Assembly (NCBI RefSeq): GCF_905220415.1
Contig: NC_059546.1
Coordinates: 3,286,001 to 3,350,000, forward strand
Source: Colias croceus
Lineage: Eukaryota > Arthropoda > Insecta > Lepidoptera > Pieridae
Length of the DNA: 64,000 nt
Direction of reading: 5' to 3'
The first letter of the stretch is position 1. Every line of letters starts with the position of its first letter. This document shows positions 1 through 11,575 of the stretch, in pieces. The position numbers were made by a program, and so were the translations under genes. Below the pieces are notes generated by a model. It was not told where the DNA came from. It saw only the letters and a program-made list of their open reading frames with translations, and did not search any database.

Positions 1-1722
1 TACTAGTATAGTGATGTAATTAATTGTACCTATATTTATAACTTTGCAATACGTTTTTAATTCAATTTCTGTTCCATCGAATTAATTTCGAAAAAAAATA
101 TTACTTTATTCGTACAGAGCGATTTTTTCTTCAATTGTAATAGCATTTACAGCTCACTTTAAAACTAGTGGAAGTTAAACATGCTTCAGCTCGAATTGAA
201 CCACTTTTGCCAAGAGTTTGCAAAAAACGTAGAAAATTTTATTCCGATTTGTACCTACGTTGATTGAAGAAAATGCGTATATTCTTGCCATTTTATTAAT
301 ATTAATGTTTTATACATATATGCATTTATTGTACATTTGTATCTCGTACAGTTTATTTCATATATCTTATCTAATATTTAAAGCTGTATGTATGAGGAAT
401 GTGGTGAATTTTGACCTGTTACCCCATAGGAGGCCCGTGTAACAGCAGTGGGATGATGATGATGATGCTGATGTATAAGGATCTATCTTTTTCCACACTA
501 GAACATTAGACAAGTTAAGACTGAAGACGAAACATACGATAATTTTATCTCCTTATTTTAGGTTACCTTTAAATTACAAAACCATGCTCTATAATACACC
601 CTAAACCAACATTTTGCAAGCACATTACATTACTTTATTCATTGAAATCACAGTACAACCAGTCGCCAATACAACATATAAAATGTAACAATTTAGCTAA
701 ATAACTTTGTCAAACCGCTGTGAAACACATTGTACCAAATATAACTGTTGCGGTTACCGTTGAGTAGTGACTAGACTAAACCGATGCTGGCTCAGTGATT
801 GAGTTGGAACCACAGGCAATTTTAGTGTGATAGCTGTGTGGTGTTATACCATTATCTGGCGATAGATAACGAGGGAATATGTAGTATATACGTACGACTT
901 AGCGGGAAGGAATCGATAATCGACGCTCGATTCTATCCATATAACAAATAATACCTATACTGAACTAGCTGCTTAAGTAGATGTCGTTCTGTTCTTTTGC
1001 CCCTTTTTCGTATTTTTTCCATAAGAACTTTTATTGTGCTTAAAATTGGTCCAGTCGCTTTGGAGTTACGCTTTCGCTTAGCAACACATTTTGGGGATTC
1101 ATTTTCATTAAACCTATATTATTGTGTTTATTTACTTCATAAAAATATATGTGTAATTATGCTGATAACGATATAATAAAAGTGATATAAATTTTATTAA
1201 CACGACATTTAAAATGAAATGAAATAAATTTATTTGTCCATTTTATGTTTTACAATTATTAATGTACGATCTTTAACAACCAAGAATAATTTTCGTTCTA
1301 GTTTAAGACTGAAATATAGTTAGGATTTAATTGATTTGTCGAATTTTTATTGAACTATTATAACTAAAATATTTTACGATGTTATTTCAAATACAATATA
1401 TTGAATATGGAACTTTGTATAGGCTATTGATCATTTCATATAGAGACGTATCGAGTTGAATTGAAATCGTTGGAGTGTTATCTTTTCATTACTTCTTGTC
1501 CTAAGTAAATGTTCCCTTCGAAGTTAACTATTCGAGATCTCATATACCTAGACAAGTTAATAGAATAATTATACTCGTAGGTTTTGATAGGACCCAGTAT
1601 ATTGGACATTTCGTTTATAATTAATAATGTAAGTCATAGTGGTGTATTTTTTGTTCTTTTAGCAGTAGCTCAACTAACGCTTGTCGAATATCGTTTCAAA
1701 AATATTTTTGAAGTGATATTGT
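1..1722. other. Gene-free AT-rich stretch
   Basis: Apart from the LINE tail near 423-476 I see no coding signature, RNA gene or structured repeat. Open frames are short and unrecognisable. Confidence 0.5.
423..476 (+). repeat. 3' end of a non-LTR retrotransposon
   Basis: AGGCCCGTGTAACAGCAGTG followed by a (GAT)n run. Lepidopteran RTE-type LINEs typically end with a 'QQWxDDD' coding end and a trinucleotide tail. Only the extreme 3' end is present. Confidence 0.35.
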
Positions 1723-1845
1723 AAGTGAAACTTCTTTAGGCGCGTTGAGAGTAAAATTCCAGGGTCGCGTCATGGCAATATGGACACGTTATAGAGTAAT
1801 GCGACGATTTTGGTATCTTTGGATATTGCCCAAGAAGTTTCACTT
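1723..1845 (+). mobile_element. MITE with AAGTGAAACTTCTT ends
   Basis: Perfect 14-bp terminal inverted repeats (1723-1736 and 1832-1845) enclose 95 bp without coding capacity. The inside matches the reverse complement of the copy at 49291-49400 along most of its length (TTTAG-x-CGCG-x-TGAGAGT, CGTCATG, ATTTTGGT, TTGCCC). Confidence 0.7.
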
Positions 1846-3587
1846 CTGAAACACACGCTTTTTTTTTTAAAGAAACGAAACAGTTTTAATTACATAAAAT
1901 ATCGTCTCTATCCTCGATTGAATGAATATTCTCAATAATATTAATTTTGATAAAATAATAAATAATGTTGCTATTAGCAACACTAAACTTTTCAAAACGC
2001 GACAATACTGAAAAATGAAAGCAGTATGGTAATTTCTATGAAATCGCATCAATCGTTAGCAAAAATTTGGGAGACTCGATGCCATTTGTAAAGAGTGATT
2101 GATGAAGATGAAAAGAAATTTTAAACTGGATGTAAAAACGGATTGAATTGATGAATTGTTAGATTTTTTCTTATTTTATCAATCAATTAAATGGAATTAA
2201 AGAAGACTAAACTTTTGTATACTAGGTAATTGATATTGAAACCAATTTAACGATAGACTTTATCTATTTATTATTAGCTTACCTTTAGTTGGGAAGCTCC
2301 ATGAATGCTACATAATCTGGATTTTACGACCAAATATATAATTATTAATTTATTGTGTAACCATCATCTATAATTTAGTCATTTAGCCCTGTATTAAATT
2401 AAGGAGAAATCGATTTATTTTCGAAGAATGTATAGATCGTGGAGTAGCCATTGCATAAGTGGATTCAAACTCGTAAAGTATGACTGATAAAAATATTATC
2501 TTTGTAAGATGGACTTTTTTCATTCTGTCTAATTGTAGAGTAGGAATTAACATTTATTTGACTTTCTGATAATTTCCTTTTAGCAGGTTAACTGAGAACC
2601 GAACTTACTTATCCAAAAATATATTTTTTTTACATGTCATTGGATACTCTTTACCTGATTCATAATTTCATAATTAACAAAATGTAATTAAGTAAAATTT
2701 TAATAAGTACTAATACGAAATAAATTATATTTTTATTAATAGCAGTCTGACTTTATGAGCAAAGTTAACACGTCTTACGGGAATTTCATTAAATTTCCTT
2801 ATACGCTAAGCTTTATAAAACTTTCGCAGTGTATGATATTCGTACTTCAAACTTCGGCTTGTAATAGATATTGCTTTTATAATACGTAGAAATTAATCTT
2901 GCATAATCTTTATTTATCTTGTATGTACTTATGGTATGTATATCTTTTGGTTATATACCACAAGTATTCGCCTCTATTTGAACAGATTTAACACACACAG
3001 ACGCACACACACAAATCTACATCCAGACACAGAGTGAGATCATAGACGTATGAAGACGCTGTAAGCTTTTACACAAAATATATATGTATTATTCAATCGA
3101 TATGTTATCTATGGAGGTCTATATGTATTGGTAAACCGTATTACCTCTCATCCCATCTTGCCCCATTACACTCACATGAGTTCCTCTATGGGTCGAATTC
3201 CGTAAGGAATTCTGTGATAAATTCTTAGTCTCCATTCTGTGTTATGGTGTGAATCTTTGGTTTCTGTTCATTGTTTATTAACTAATTTTTAATGCTTTTC
3301 AATTTGTAAGAAGGGTTTTAGGGACCATTTATTTGTTGATATGCAGATTTACAACACATGTAATATATACTAAACACTAAAAAGCACATAAGCACTAAGA
3401 AAATTTATTAAGTATTCATAATTTAAGCGACTAATTTCATAAAGCGGCTCGCTTTGCAGGTATGCTCCTAACAACTTGATCGTGATGCGTGATTCGTGAT
3501 GAGATAAACGGATTAAACCTGCGACGTCTGTACCATGAACTTTGTAATTACTCTCTACCACAGATAATATAATACTATCTGAAAGCT
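1846..3587. other. Gene-free stretch with a short CA run
   Basis: No gene found. A short (CA)n run is near 2989-3013. Confidence 0.5.
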
Positions 3588-3833
3588 GAAAGCTGGAAAC
3601 ATAATATAAGCGCTTACCGGCCACGGCGCTTGACAGCGCTGGTTCGATCTACACAAAGGAAGCAGGTTGAAGCAGATCAAGACAAATTTTATATGTCAGC
3701 GCCCAGCACTGACCAGCGCGTGTTGAAGCTTATCGGCACCGTTCAGCGCTTATCGGCGCTTTTTCATTTATTTTCCTGCGCGGGTTACCAGCGCTGACAA
3801 GCGTCGGTAAGCGCTTATAAGTTTCCAGCTTTC
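3588..3833. mobile_element. MITE with GAAAGCTGGAAAC ends, tiled with AGCGCT motifs
   Basis: About 29-bp terminal inverted repeats: GAAAGCTGGAAAC then TAAGCGCTTACCG on the left, mirrored at 3805-3833. The 246-bp body is GC-rich against its surroundings and packed with CAGCGC/GCGCTT/AAGCGC motifs in both orientations, as in subterminal repeats of hAT-like MITEs. No coding capacity. Confidence 0.7.
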
Positions 3834-4079
3834 TTTCCGCATACGCCCTTACTCTGTACCACAGATAATACAATATAGTAGTACTCTGTACTAATGAATT
3901 GATATTTGCTTGCTATACGTAATTTATGTCAAGCTTAGCGTCTCATGTATCACAGAAACTTGCAATCTCTGGATGGTTCTTAGATGTAGATTGTAGAAAT
4001 TATTTATTAAAATTCTCAGTTTTATATTTTTGTTTTGAAAACGATGGTATTGCAATATTATAATGATATGTAATTTTTG

Positions 4080-4262
4080 AAGAGAAACTTCTTTATCGGG
4101 GTTGGAAAAAAATTTAGTGTAACATTTTTTCGTTACGCGTGACATTTTTCCGTTACGCGCCATCTTTTTCTTATAACTAACACGCGTGATTCGACGTTTT
4201 TCTGTAAAGTTGCATATAGTAAATTATTTTTTGGAAAATAAAGTCATAAAGAAGTTTCACTT
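4080..4262. mobile_element. MITE with AAG(T/A)GAAACTTCTT ends, divergent copy
   Basis: Ends AAGAGAAACTTCTTTAT and ATAAAGAAGTTTCACTT form near-perfect inverted repeats matching those at 1723-1845 and 49291-49400, but the 150-bp interior is different. Hence the same terminal family with an unrelated core. Confidence 0.65.
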
Positions 4263-4593
4263 CACGCACACATTTTTTTTTATTTACAGAATCCCGTTTT
4301 GTTATTCTCTGTTCACTAAATGTTACTTTTTCATATGTAAAACCAAATTCAAACAAACATTAATAAGAATACAATGTAAAACACCAATGTTATATTTTCA
4401 ATACACGTTATATTTGACGACGAAATACGACTAACGAAAAAAGTGACTCTATTTTACAAGAAACTCCTTCAATTGTTTTGTTCTATGAATGTAATAAAAG
4501 GCGATAGTGATAGAATATAAAAAACAGTGAAATTTGGTAATATTTTTCATATATAATGTTTCATATTGGAAATCAAATGAAACCTACACTATA

Positions 4594-4759
4594 TCTTATA
4601 TATATATAAAATTCTCGTGTCACAATGTTAGTCTGCATACTCCTCCGAAACGGCTTGACCGATTCTCATGAAATTTTCTGTGCATATCGGGTAAGTCTGA
4701 GAATCGGCCAACATCTATTTTTCATATGTACCACGGGCAAAGCCGGGGCGGACCGCTAG
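4594..4759 (+). mobile_element. Non-autonomous Helitron-like copy (subtype D)
   Basis: A|TCTTATATATATATAAAA at the 5' end with AATTCTCGTGTCACAATG inside; the 3' end CCGGGGCGGACCGCTAG is followed by T. No coding sequence. Confidence 0.62.
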
Positions 4760-4779
4760 TATTTATATAATATTTTATA

Positions 4780-4887
4780 CTAGTTTTGCCCGCGACTTCA
4801 CCCGAATTGTTCCGCTCTTATTGGCCTTAGCGTGGCTTTCCTCTACAATGTTTTTTTTTTCAAATCGGACCCGTTGCTCTTGAGTTC
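4780..4887 (-). mobile_element. Truncated Helitron-like copy
   Basis: CTAG then TTTTGCCCGCGACTTCACCCG gives the reversed 3' end of the same superfamily, 20 bp from the preceding copy. The 5' part is missing beyond about 4887. Confidence 0.45.
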
Positions 4888-5835
4888 AATAAATAAAAAA
4901 AAAAGTTTAAAAAATAGTTGCACGTTCAAGCAAACAAGCTATCTAGCTTAACATTAGTATAGACATTTGCGCGTTTAAACAATCAAACGCACTTCTTGAC
5001 TTAGTTGATTAGAAAGGGGGTGATAACGTGTGGTGATAACAGATTCAATTTTGTAGTCAAGTAGCTAATCACGATATGTTTGAACTAAATTACGGCTCAT
5101 CACAATGTGACGTTTAGTTAACGGGATTACCGTTAAATTGATAAGTTAATTTATACGAGGTAGAGAGGTACATTGTATTTGAATTTAACACGGGGAAGGT
5201 TTAAGATTTAATTTCTTACATTATTTTTTTTCCATAGATACTCATCAAAAATACTGTAACCAAAGCTGTAACTGAGAAAAAAGCTTTCAATTGTTTTGGT
5301 TAACATTTTCAAGTGTATTCTAAACTTTTCAAGTTTATTTTGGTAGGTGCCGTAGTTTAACAATCAGCGTAGCTGGATTTCCAGTTGACAAAAGTAATAA
5401 TCCTTGTTTTTTTCTGGACAAAAAACTTACCGACTACCGATTATTCCATGAAAAATGAACTATGTAAAATTATAATATTGTCCCTACAACATGGTCCTCT
5501 ATTTCAATGTCTCGGCTTTATTATAAAACTCATTAAAAGCTCTCCGTTTGAAATAGTTAGAAACGTCCATCATATTAAGCCAGGCTGTTCCTAATAACGG
5601 TCACAATTTTACGTTCGTACTGTTTTAACAGACTGCAGATGTCGGTTCTCGTCACGATCGGACTATATGTCTGGTAACAGTTGGTACAGACTCATAGTAC
5701 ATAAATTGGGTAGATTCAGACGTAATCATTAAAGTGATTTTATGTCGTTGTTAGAACTTTAAAGTCTGGATAGAGAATGTATATAATTTTATAAATAAAA
5801 GAGCCTAATGACTTGTATTTTAGGTGGTTTTTACA

Positions 5836-6020
5836 TCTATACTGATATTATGTATAAAGCTGAAGAGTTTGTTTGTTTGAACGCGCTAATCTCAGGAACT
5901 ACTGGTCCGATTTGAAAGAATTATCGGTGCTAGATAGTTCATTTATCGAGGAAGGCTATAAAATATCATTACGCTAAGACCAACAGGAGCGGAGTCACGC
6001 GGGTGAAACGGCGCAGCTAG
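5836..6020 (+). mobile_element. Non-autonomous Helitron-like copy (subtype B)
   Basis: A|TCTATACTGATATTATG start, then AAAGCTGAAGAGTTTGTTTG and GAACGCGCTAATCTCAGG; ends GGCGCAGCTAG|T. It matches the copies at 47910-48106, 57014-57212 and 26563-26745. Confidence 0.68.
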
Positions 6021-8577
6021 TTTAAAATACTTAAATTTTATATTTTAGTGTGAAAACCATTTATAAAGCTTTTAGTTGTATGCATGATATGAATTTTTCA
6101 AAACACATATCTATTCTAACAAGTAACAGTTCTCGCTCATAAAACCATTCCACACCGTTGATGACTTGATGACAGTCTTTGAGTCATTTGTATCACAGAT
6201 AAACAAAAGGATGTAACTATCTTCAAAAGGTAATAAACATTTTTTTTCACGATAGCTAAATAAAGAAAAAGAGTTTTATGATTACAGCCCACAGCTCTTT
6301 GAAGAAAAGTAGTGTTGGAATTTAAGCTCGGAATATTGTTACAAAAAACGTAAATTATTCGTTAAAAAGTATAACATTTGTCGTATTGAATTAAAATCGT
6401 ACACTCGTATATTATTGCTAGAAAGTAATTAAGATATGAGGTTCATAAAAAGTTATATTGCGGTTTTGCATGCGATGCGCCATTAGGGTTTACGTAATTT
6501 GTCAGACCACTGATTGTACTTAGGGTTACACAATGTTCAATTCCGAAATCTTAGTAAATATAAGTAGTAGGTTTTTAAATAGGAAATAATAAAAATAAAT
6601 ACGTTAAAAACAACCGACTTCAAAGTTCAAAAACGGAAAAGCAAAAAATCAAAAATATTTTCATATTATTAATTACTACATAATAATTTAGATGTGCTAT
6701 TTACTAAAAAGGGTTGATGTCGGTACTTGGTACTTTGTTATATTTATCGGAATTGTAATTTTGTTCAAATAACATAGTCTTTACCAATCCACTATAAGTT
6801 CAAAAAATTCTTGATTTTATTATACCTACCTAATTGAAATAGAAAAAAAATTATAGTATATCGGTAATGTTTTTTTTTTGAAAGTATACTATTTATGTAC
6901 CTACACTTTGTCTTTTCTTCACTTTAATTATTGTTTGTATACAAGTCAGAAATAACAAAGTTTACTGTTATAAGTAATCTAAAGTAATTTCTGGTAACCC
7001 TGATTCCATAACTACACTAATATTTTATTATACATCTAAAGTAACACATTGAAGTACTTTCCGCGTCATTCGTTTATTTCATTAGCATTTATTAATGCGA
7101 TTGTGCCAAAAGCGGCAACTATTAGTTAAAAGCTTTTAATTATTTATGTAATAATATTTATTTATGTAATGGTTTTCGGTATAAGTTGTTAAACATGCAA
7201 AAATGATTACTTATAATATGATTTAATTAAAGTTATCGATAATAATGAGGTTATAATCGACACAAAAAAAGGCTTAAAATAATACGCGTTTATTATCAAA
7301 AGTTTTTCTAATTACTAATTTAAAAAATACTGTAACATTTCTTATACTTTGAATTTATGATCACGATTTCCTCTCTTCAATATGCTCACCATCACACAAC
7401 GAAGCGGCAATATGAAAGAATAAATTGCTCAGTAATGCACAACAAAATATGTAGCAAAATAAAAAGTGTAGCATCCACAAATGTGTCTCATATTACATTA
7501 CCGTCTCACAATAGAGTATTCCAGCTCATAAAACAGGAATATTAAAAAGACTCGAATAAATATGAAGCAGGGCCACCTGAAAAATTGCGCCATAAAAAGG
7601 CAATCCCGAAACGCGTGAACGATGAAATGCGAGCTATTTTCAATTACCTCCCTCGATGTATTGTTAAGTCATCATCTTGTTTATACACGATTATGTGCTG
7701 CGTGTTTCTTGTATTTCTAAATGCTGATTTGTGTTTATTTTGAACCGTTTTTGCTGATAGCTGTGTGTCTCACTATTTGTTTTAGTTGAACGCTCCATTA
7801 GAAACTACAGTTGTGTTTTATGTTGCTATTTGCTGGATGTATTTTTGTAAGTAACAAGGTGATATACGCGGTTTTATTTGTAATGAACGGTATTTTTTTT
7901 ATTTTAAAATATTCAATACATGTTTTGTAATAATTGGTGTGTAATTTTAATTTTATTTTCAGCGGCTACAAAGATTGTTGCTTGTATATTGTAACCTTCA
8001 CTCCACGACTTTCAAAACTAAATTATACTTCTCTATATTGTGTAAAATAGATGCTCAAATAAAAGTACATTCCTATTGCTACTTAAAAAGGCGTAATCAT
8101 CTTGAAAAATGCACAAACAGGCCCCCAGAAGTCCTCTAATTCCTTAATTTTCATAATAATCCCAGAGCTAGACAAGCAGGCTCACGGGCTTTACAGATTA
8201 GCCTGTCACCGTATAAGGCTTACCAATTCCTTGCCTTAATTGATAAGTCGGATTATCATAATGTATTTAACATGCCAGCTTCTACTATTAGCGTGGTATT
8301 TTGGGGGTATAATAATTGTGCGCAATTCGTTAGATATAGAGCATTCAAGAGTATTAGTTTATGAGTAAACAACTTTGTATATATCAATGTTGCACTTATC
8401 TATTTATATTGTTTATAAAATAAATGTAATTATTGATTTATCACATGCATATTAACGTATAATATAGTCTGATTTTTATGTAGGTACGCCAGTAAACTTA
8501 AGCCCTGGAGTTATATTAATTAAAGTACCTATGTATTAATATCAATTGCACTTATTTCAACCAATTATTATGTACTA
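6021..8577. other. Gene-free AT-rich stretch
   Basis: No gene or RNA found. A fragment at 6604-6640 (AACCGACTTCAAAG) is the end of the repeat seen complete at 60617-60866. The frame at 7357-7545 has no family signature. Confidence 0.5.
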
Positions 8578-8696
8578 CCTTACCGCCCGCGGCTTCGCCC
8601 GCTTTGTCTTAAACCTAATGAATTATATACTAAAACCTTTCTCTTGAATCACTCTATCTATTAAAAACCGCATCAAAATCCGTTGCGTAGTTTTAA
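8578..8696 (-). mobile_element. Helitron-like repeat (subtype E), left part, split by a piggyBac-like insertion
   Basis: Begins TACCGCCCGCGGCTTCGCCC, the reversed 3' hairpin end, and runs to the TTAA at 8693-8696. The continuation resumes at 9650 (AAAGATTCAAGCATACAAAG) exactly as in the uninterrupted copy at 49820-50030. The terminal CTAG has decayed here. Confidence 0.6.
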
Positions 8697-9649
8697 CCCG
8701 CCATTGGTGACCTTATATGTCTGTGAGACCGGGCAGTTAAAGAAACCCAAATATTTTTGTCACCGTTTATCGAATTACACTGTGGTTTCGAGTAGCTGCC
8801 TAATTTCGCGCTCCCTACCGCTAGTCTATCCCGCGAGAGCGACGCAGGCGCAGGTTACAGAGTTTTGGCCCCAACCCGGTGCGTGAGACCGGCGTCACCA
8901 ACTAAGTAAGTCAAATGGTTATTGTGTATTTTTTTTTATTTTACTCATTTTGATAAAGCTGTTGTTGTAATTTATAGTTTAATCATATAATTCTATTATT
9001 AGTAAATGCTTTTCTAGATTTGATCGATATTTTACAAGAAATTCTGTGTTTTTTGTTCAAATTGTGAACATTGTCTCAGCATGTCTTACGAAAGAAATCA
9101 GCGTCGTCTCGAGGCTCTTTTGCAAGAAGCAGTATCTGATGAGGATATATTAAAAACGTCATTGGAAATTGAATCTGGAAGTGACTTCGAACCAGATAAT
9201 TTCGAACCCGATCGCACGTAGTAGGTACCAACTTGCTCTAGTTGTTTGGCTGTTGAAGATGAGTGATTTTAGTATTGTATATTTATTTTTTTGGTCGAAG
9301 TATTACCATTTATGTTACTTCATTTTATGTTTTCAATGTCATAAGACTGACTAAGCCTAATTTTATTGTTAAATAATTAAGATTGTTGCTCTATTTTTGA
9401 GTTTTAAAAAACCTTTGTTAAATTACTTGAAAATTTTAGTTATTTCAAAGATATTGTCTTATGCTAATAAAAGATATTTTATTTATGAAATACCTACGTT
9501 TTATTGACAACAAAACATCAAATTTTATATCTATCCCAATAAAAAGTAGCATGAACTGTAAATTACAGAAAAACTCGTAGTCAAAAACCCCGGTGCGTGA
9601 GACCGGGGTCACCAACGGTGTAAGTCAAATTCACGTCACCAATGGCGGG
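8697..9649 (+). mobile_element. piggyBac-like element, internally deleted (953 bp)
   Basis: Flanked on both sides by TTAA, the piggyBac target site. Ends are the inverted repeats CCCGCCATTGGTGAC at 8697 and GTCACCAATGGCGGG at 9635-9649. A second motif, GGTGCGTGAGACCGG-x-GTCACCAA, occurs as subterminal direct repeats near 8878-8900 and 9591-9615. Only a 46-codon N-terminal transposase stub remains inside, so the copy cannot move itself. It lies within an older Helitron-like repeat, which dates it as the younger insertion. Confidence 0.82.
9081..9221 (+). pseudogene. N-terminal stub of a piggyBac-type transposase (46 aa)
   Basis: ATG at 9081, TAG at 9219-9221. Starts MSYERNQRRLEALLQEA and continues with acidic S-D-E-D, E-S-G-S-D-F-E and F-E-P-D-R. 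This arrangement (short basic start, R-L-x-x-L-L-x-E, then acidic Ser/Asp-rich) is usual for the N-terminus of piggyBac transposases. The DDE core and Cys-rich tail are absent. Position inside the TTAA-flanked element supports the call; the sequence alone is too short to prove it. Confidence 0.6.
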
Positions 9650-9721
9650 TTAAAGATTCAAGCATACAAAGGGACATAGGGACAGAGAAAGCGACTTTGT
9701 TTTATGCTATGTAGTGATTCT
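9650..9721 (-). mobile_element. Helitron-like repeat (subtype E), right part
   Basis: Continuation of 8578-8696 after the piggyBac-like insertion, including ACATAGGGACAGAGAAAGCG and ACTTTGTTTTATGCTATGTAG, as in the copy at 49820-50030. Confidence 0.55.
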
Positions 9722-9881
9722 GTTAACAATATTATATTGATTTATAACCATCTTTTGCCACCACAGTTCACAGCCAAATACCATACTGTTGCCTAGCTTC
9801 CTTTCTTCCAAATCGATAATATAATCCAACCCTACACATTCGAACGCAAATCTAGCATTCGTATTGCGTACAAGTCGATTT

Positions 9882-11390
9882 ATGTATTCGCATATACTAC
9901 AAAAGTACTCTCAAATTTTAGTGGACCCAATAACCTTTTTATGTAACCTTAGTATTGGCTCTGGTATCTTTCCTTCGTCTTTAAAAAAATCTGTAATAGT
10001 ACCAATTTTCAAGTCAGGTGATGCTACAGAACCTTCCAATTACCGACCGATCTCCTTACTACCCAGTATCTCTAAAATCTTAGAAAAAGTTGTTACCAAA
10101 AGACTGATTGACTTCCTAAATGTAAATAATATAATTTCACAACACCAGTTTGGGTTCCGTTCTGGAGTCTCAACTGAGGATGCGACGCTAAGACTTACCG
10201 AACTTATAACTACATATCTGGATCGTGGTGAGAAGTGCCTTGGAATTTTTTTAGATCTCCAAAAGGCGTTTGATACCGTGTCCTCTGGAATCCTCATTGC
10301 TAAATTGCAAAATATTGGAATCAGAGGAGTGGCCTTGAACTGGTTCCAGGACTATCTTACGGACAGATCACAGCGTGTGAAAGTAGATGGCCAGGTAAGC
10401 AATGAGGCATCTAGCCCTCGGTACGGTATCCCTCAAGGAAGTACGATCGCGCCAATCTTATTTTTGATCTACATTAACCCACTGTGCATGATGCAGATAC
10501 CCAACGCGGACATTACTATGTTCGCCGATGACACTGTCATCCTATTCCACCACAGAGACTGGCGTGACGTCAAAATAGTTGCAGAGGCAGGATTGGCGGC
10601 GACATCTAGATGGCTTGAGGACAACCTTCTATCACTCAACATAAGAAAATCAAATCTTATCTGTTTCGCAAAAACAAAAACTGGATTGCCTACCAGTGAT
10701 TTTAATATTAAATTGCATACCTATCCGTGTAACAGACATCATCACTATATCAGTAGTTGTGCTTGTATAAATTTAACGCGTGTAGAGCACTGTAAATATT
10801 TAGGCATTCAAATAGACCAGAACCTAAGATGGATACCGCAAGCGAATTATTTAGCAACAAAAATGCGGCGCCTGGTGTATATTTTTAAGTCACTTAATGC
10901 TGTGGCCAACAAGAACATCTTGATTCTGGCCTACAAAGCGTTGTGCGAAAGTCTGCTTCGCTACTGCATATGCACTTGGGGTGGTATGGCAAAAACGCAT
11001 TTAATTCAAGTTGAACGAGCGCAACGCTGTCTCATTAAAGTTGCCTTGAAACTTCCATTTAGATGTCCTACCACTGCAGTTCTCAAAGAAGCACAGGTGC
11101 TTAGTGTCCGCAAATTATTTTTCTTAAATATTCTACAGAGATACCATATCAATACCGTACCCACGCTTCAAGTAACGAATAAACGGATAGATCGATGCCC
11201 TGTACCCGCTATTAAAAGTAAATTTGCTAACAAATCATACAGAGTACTAGCTCCTCGCATATACAACAAGTTGAACAATATTAATGTTAAAAAGCTAAAT
11301 AGGAACGCCTTCAAGAAAACGGTTTTATCATGGCTAGACGACTATGATTACGATGGCATAGAAAATCTCCTTATCTCACAAGTTAAATAA
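9882..11390 (+). CDS. LINE reverse transcriptase, 5'-truncated ORF2 fragment (502 aa from first Met)
   Basis: Copies element RNA into DNA at the target site. Visible RT motifs (residues counted from the Met at 9882): F-P-S-S-L-K-K-S and I-P-I-F-K-S-G-D early, S-N-Y-R-P-I-S-L-L-P (about 50-59), Q-F-G-F-R, the first catalytic Asp in F-L-D-L-Q-K-A-F-D (about 125-133), G-I-P-Q-G-S (about 183-188), and catalytic F-A-D-D (about 214-217), all unbroken. The thumb and C-terminal region with C-T-W-G-G and L-F-F-L-N-I-L-Q-R-Y follows. The frame is open upstream to about 9825. It belongs to the jockey/CR1-like group of LINEs by appearance; the exact clade needs a tree. No endonuclease domain is present, so it is not autonomous. 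Confidence 0.85.
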   Translation: MYSHILQKYSQILVDPITFLCNLSIGSGIFPSSLKKSVIVPIFKSGDATEPSNYRPISLLPSISKILEKVVTKRLIDFLNVNNIISQHQFGFRSGVSTEDATLRLTELITTYLDRGEKCLGIFLDLQKAFDTVSSGILIAKLQNIGIRGVALNWFQDYLTDRSQRVKVDGQVSNEASSPRYGIPQGSTIAPILFLIYINPLCMMQIPNADITMFADDTVILFHHRDWRDVKIVAEAGLAATSRWLEDNLLSLNIRKSNLICFAKTKTGLPTSDFNIKLHTYPCNRHHHYISSCACINLTRVEHCKYLGIQIDQNLRWIPQANYLATKMRRLVYIFKSLNAVANKNILILAYKALCESLLRYCICTWGGMAKTHLIQVERAQRCLIKVALKLPFRCPTTAVLKEAQVLSVRKLFFLNILQRYHINTVPTLQVTNKRIDRCPVPAIKSKFANKSYRVLAPRIYNKLNNINVKKLNRNAFKKTVLSWLDDYDYDGIENLLISQVK

Positions 11391-11523
11391 ATTATTATTA
11401 ATGTAACTCAACTCACCGTAATAATACAGATTACACAACATGTTCACTCGTTACCCAAATAAGTTAAACACACACTCCCACAAAAACTCAAACACACATC
11501 CACCCACACTCACTCACATACAT

Positions 11524-11534
11524 GCACACACACA

Positions 11535-11572
<38 letters not shown>

Positions 11573-11575
11573 CTC
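11524..11575. repeat. CA microsatellite in the LINE 3' region
   Basis: Near-perfect (CA)n run with a few A insertions, embedded in CACTC/CACAC-rich sequence beginning about 11464. Confidence 0.8.
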
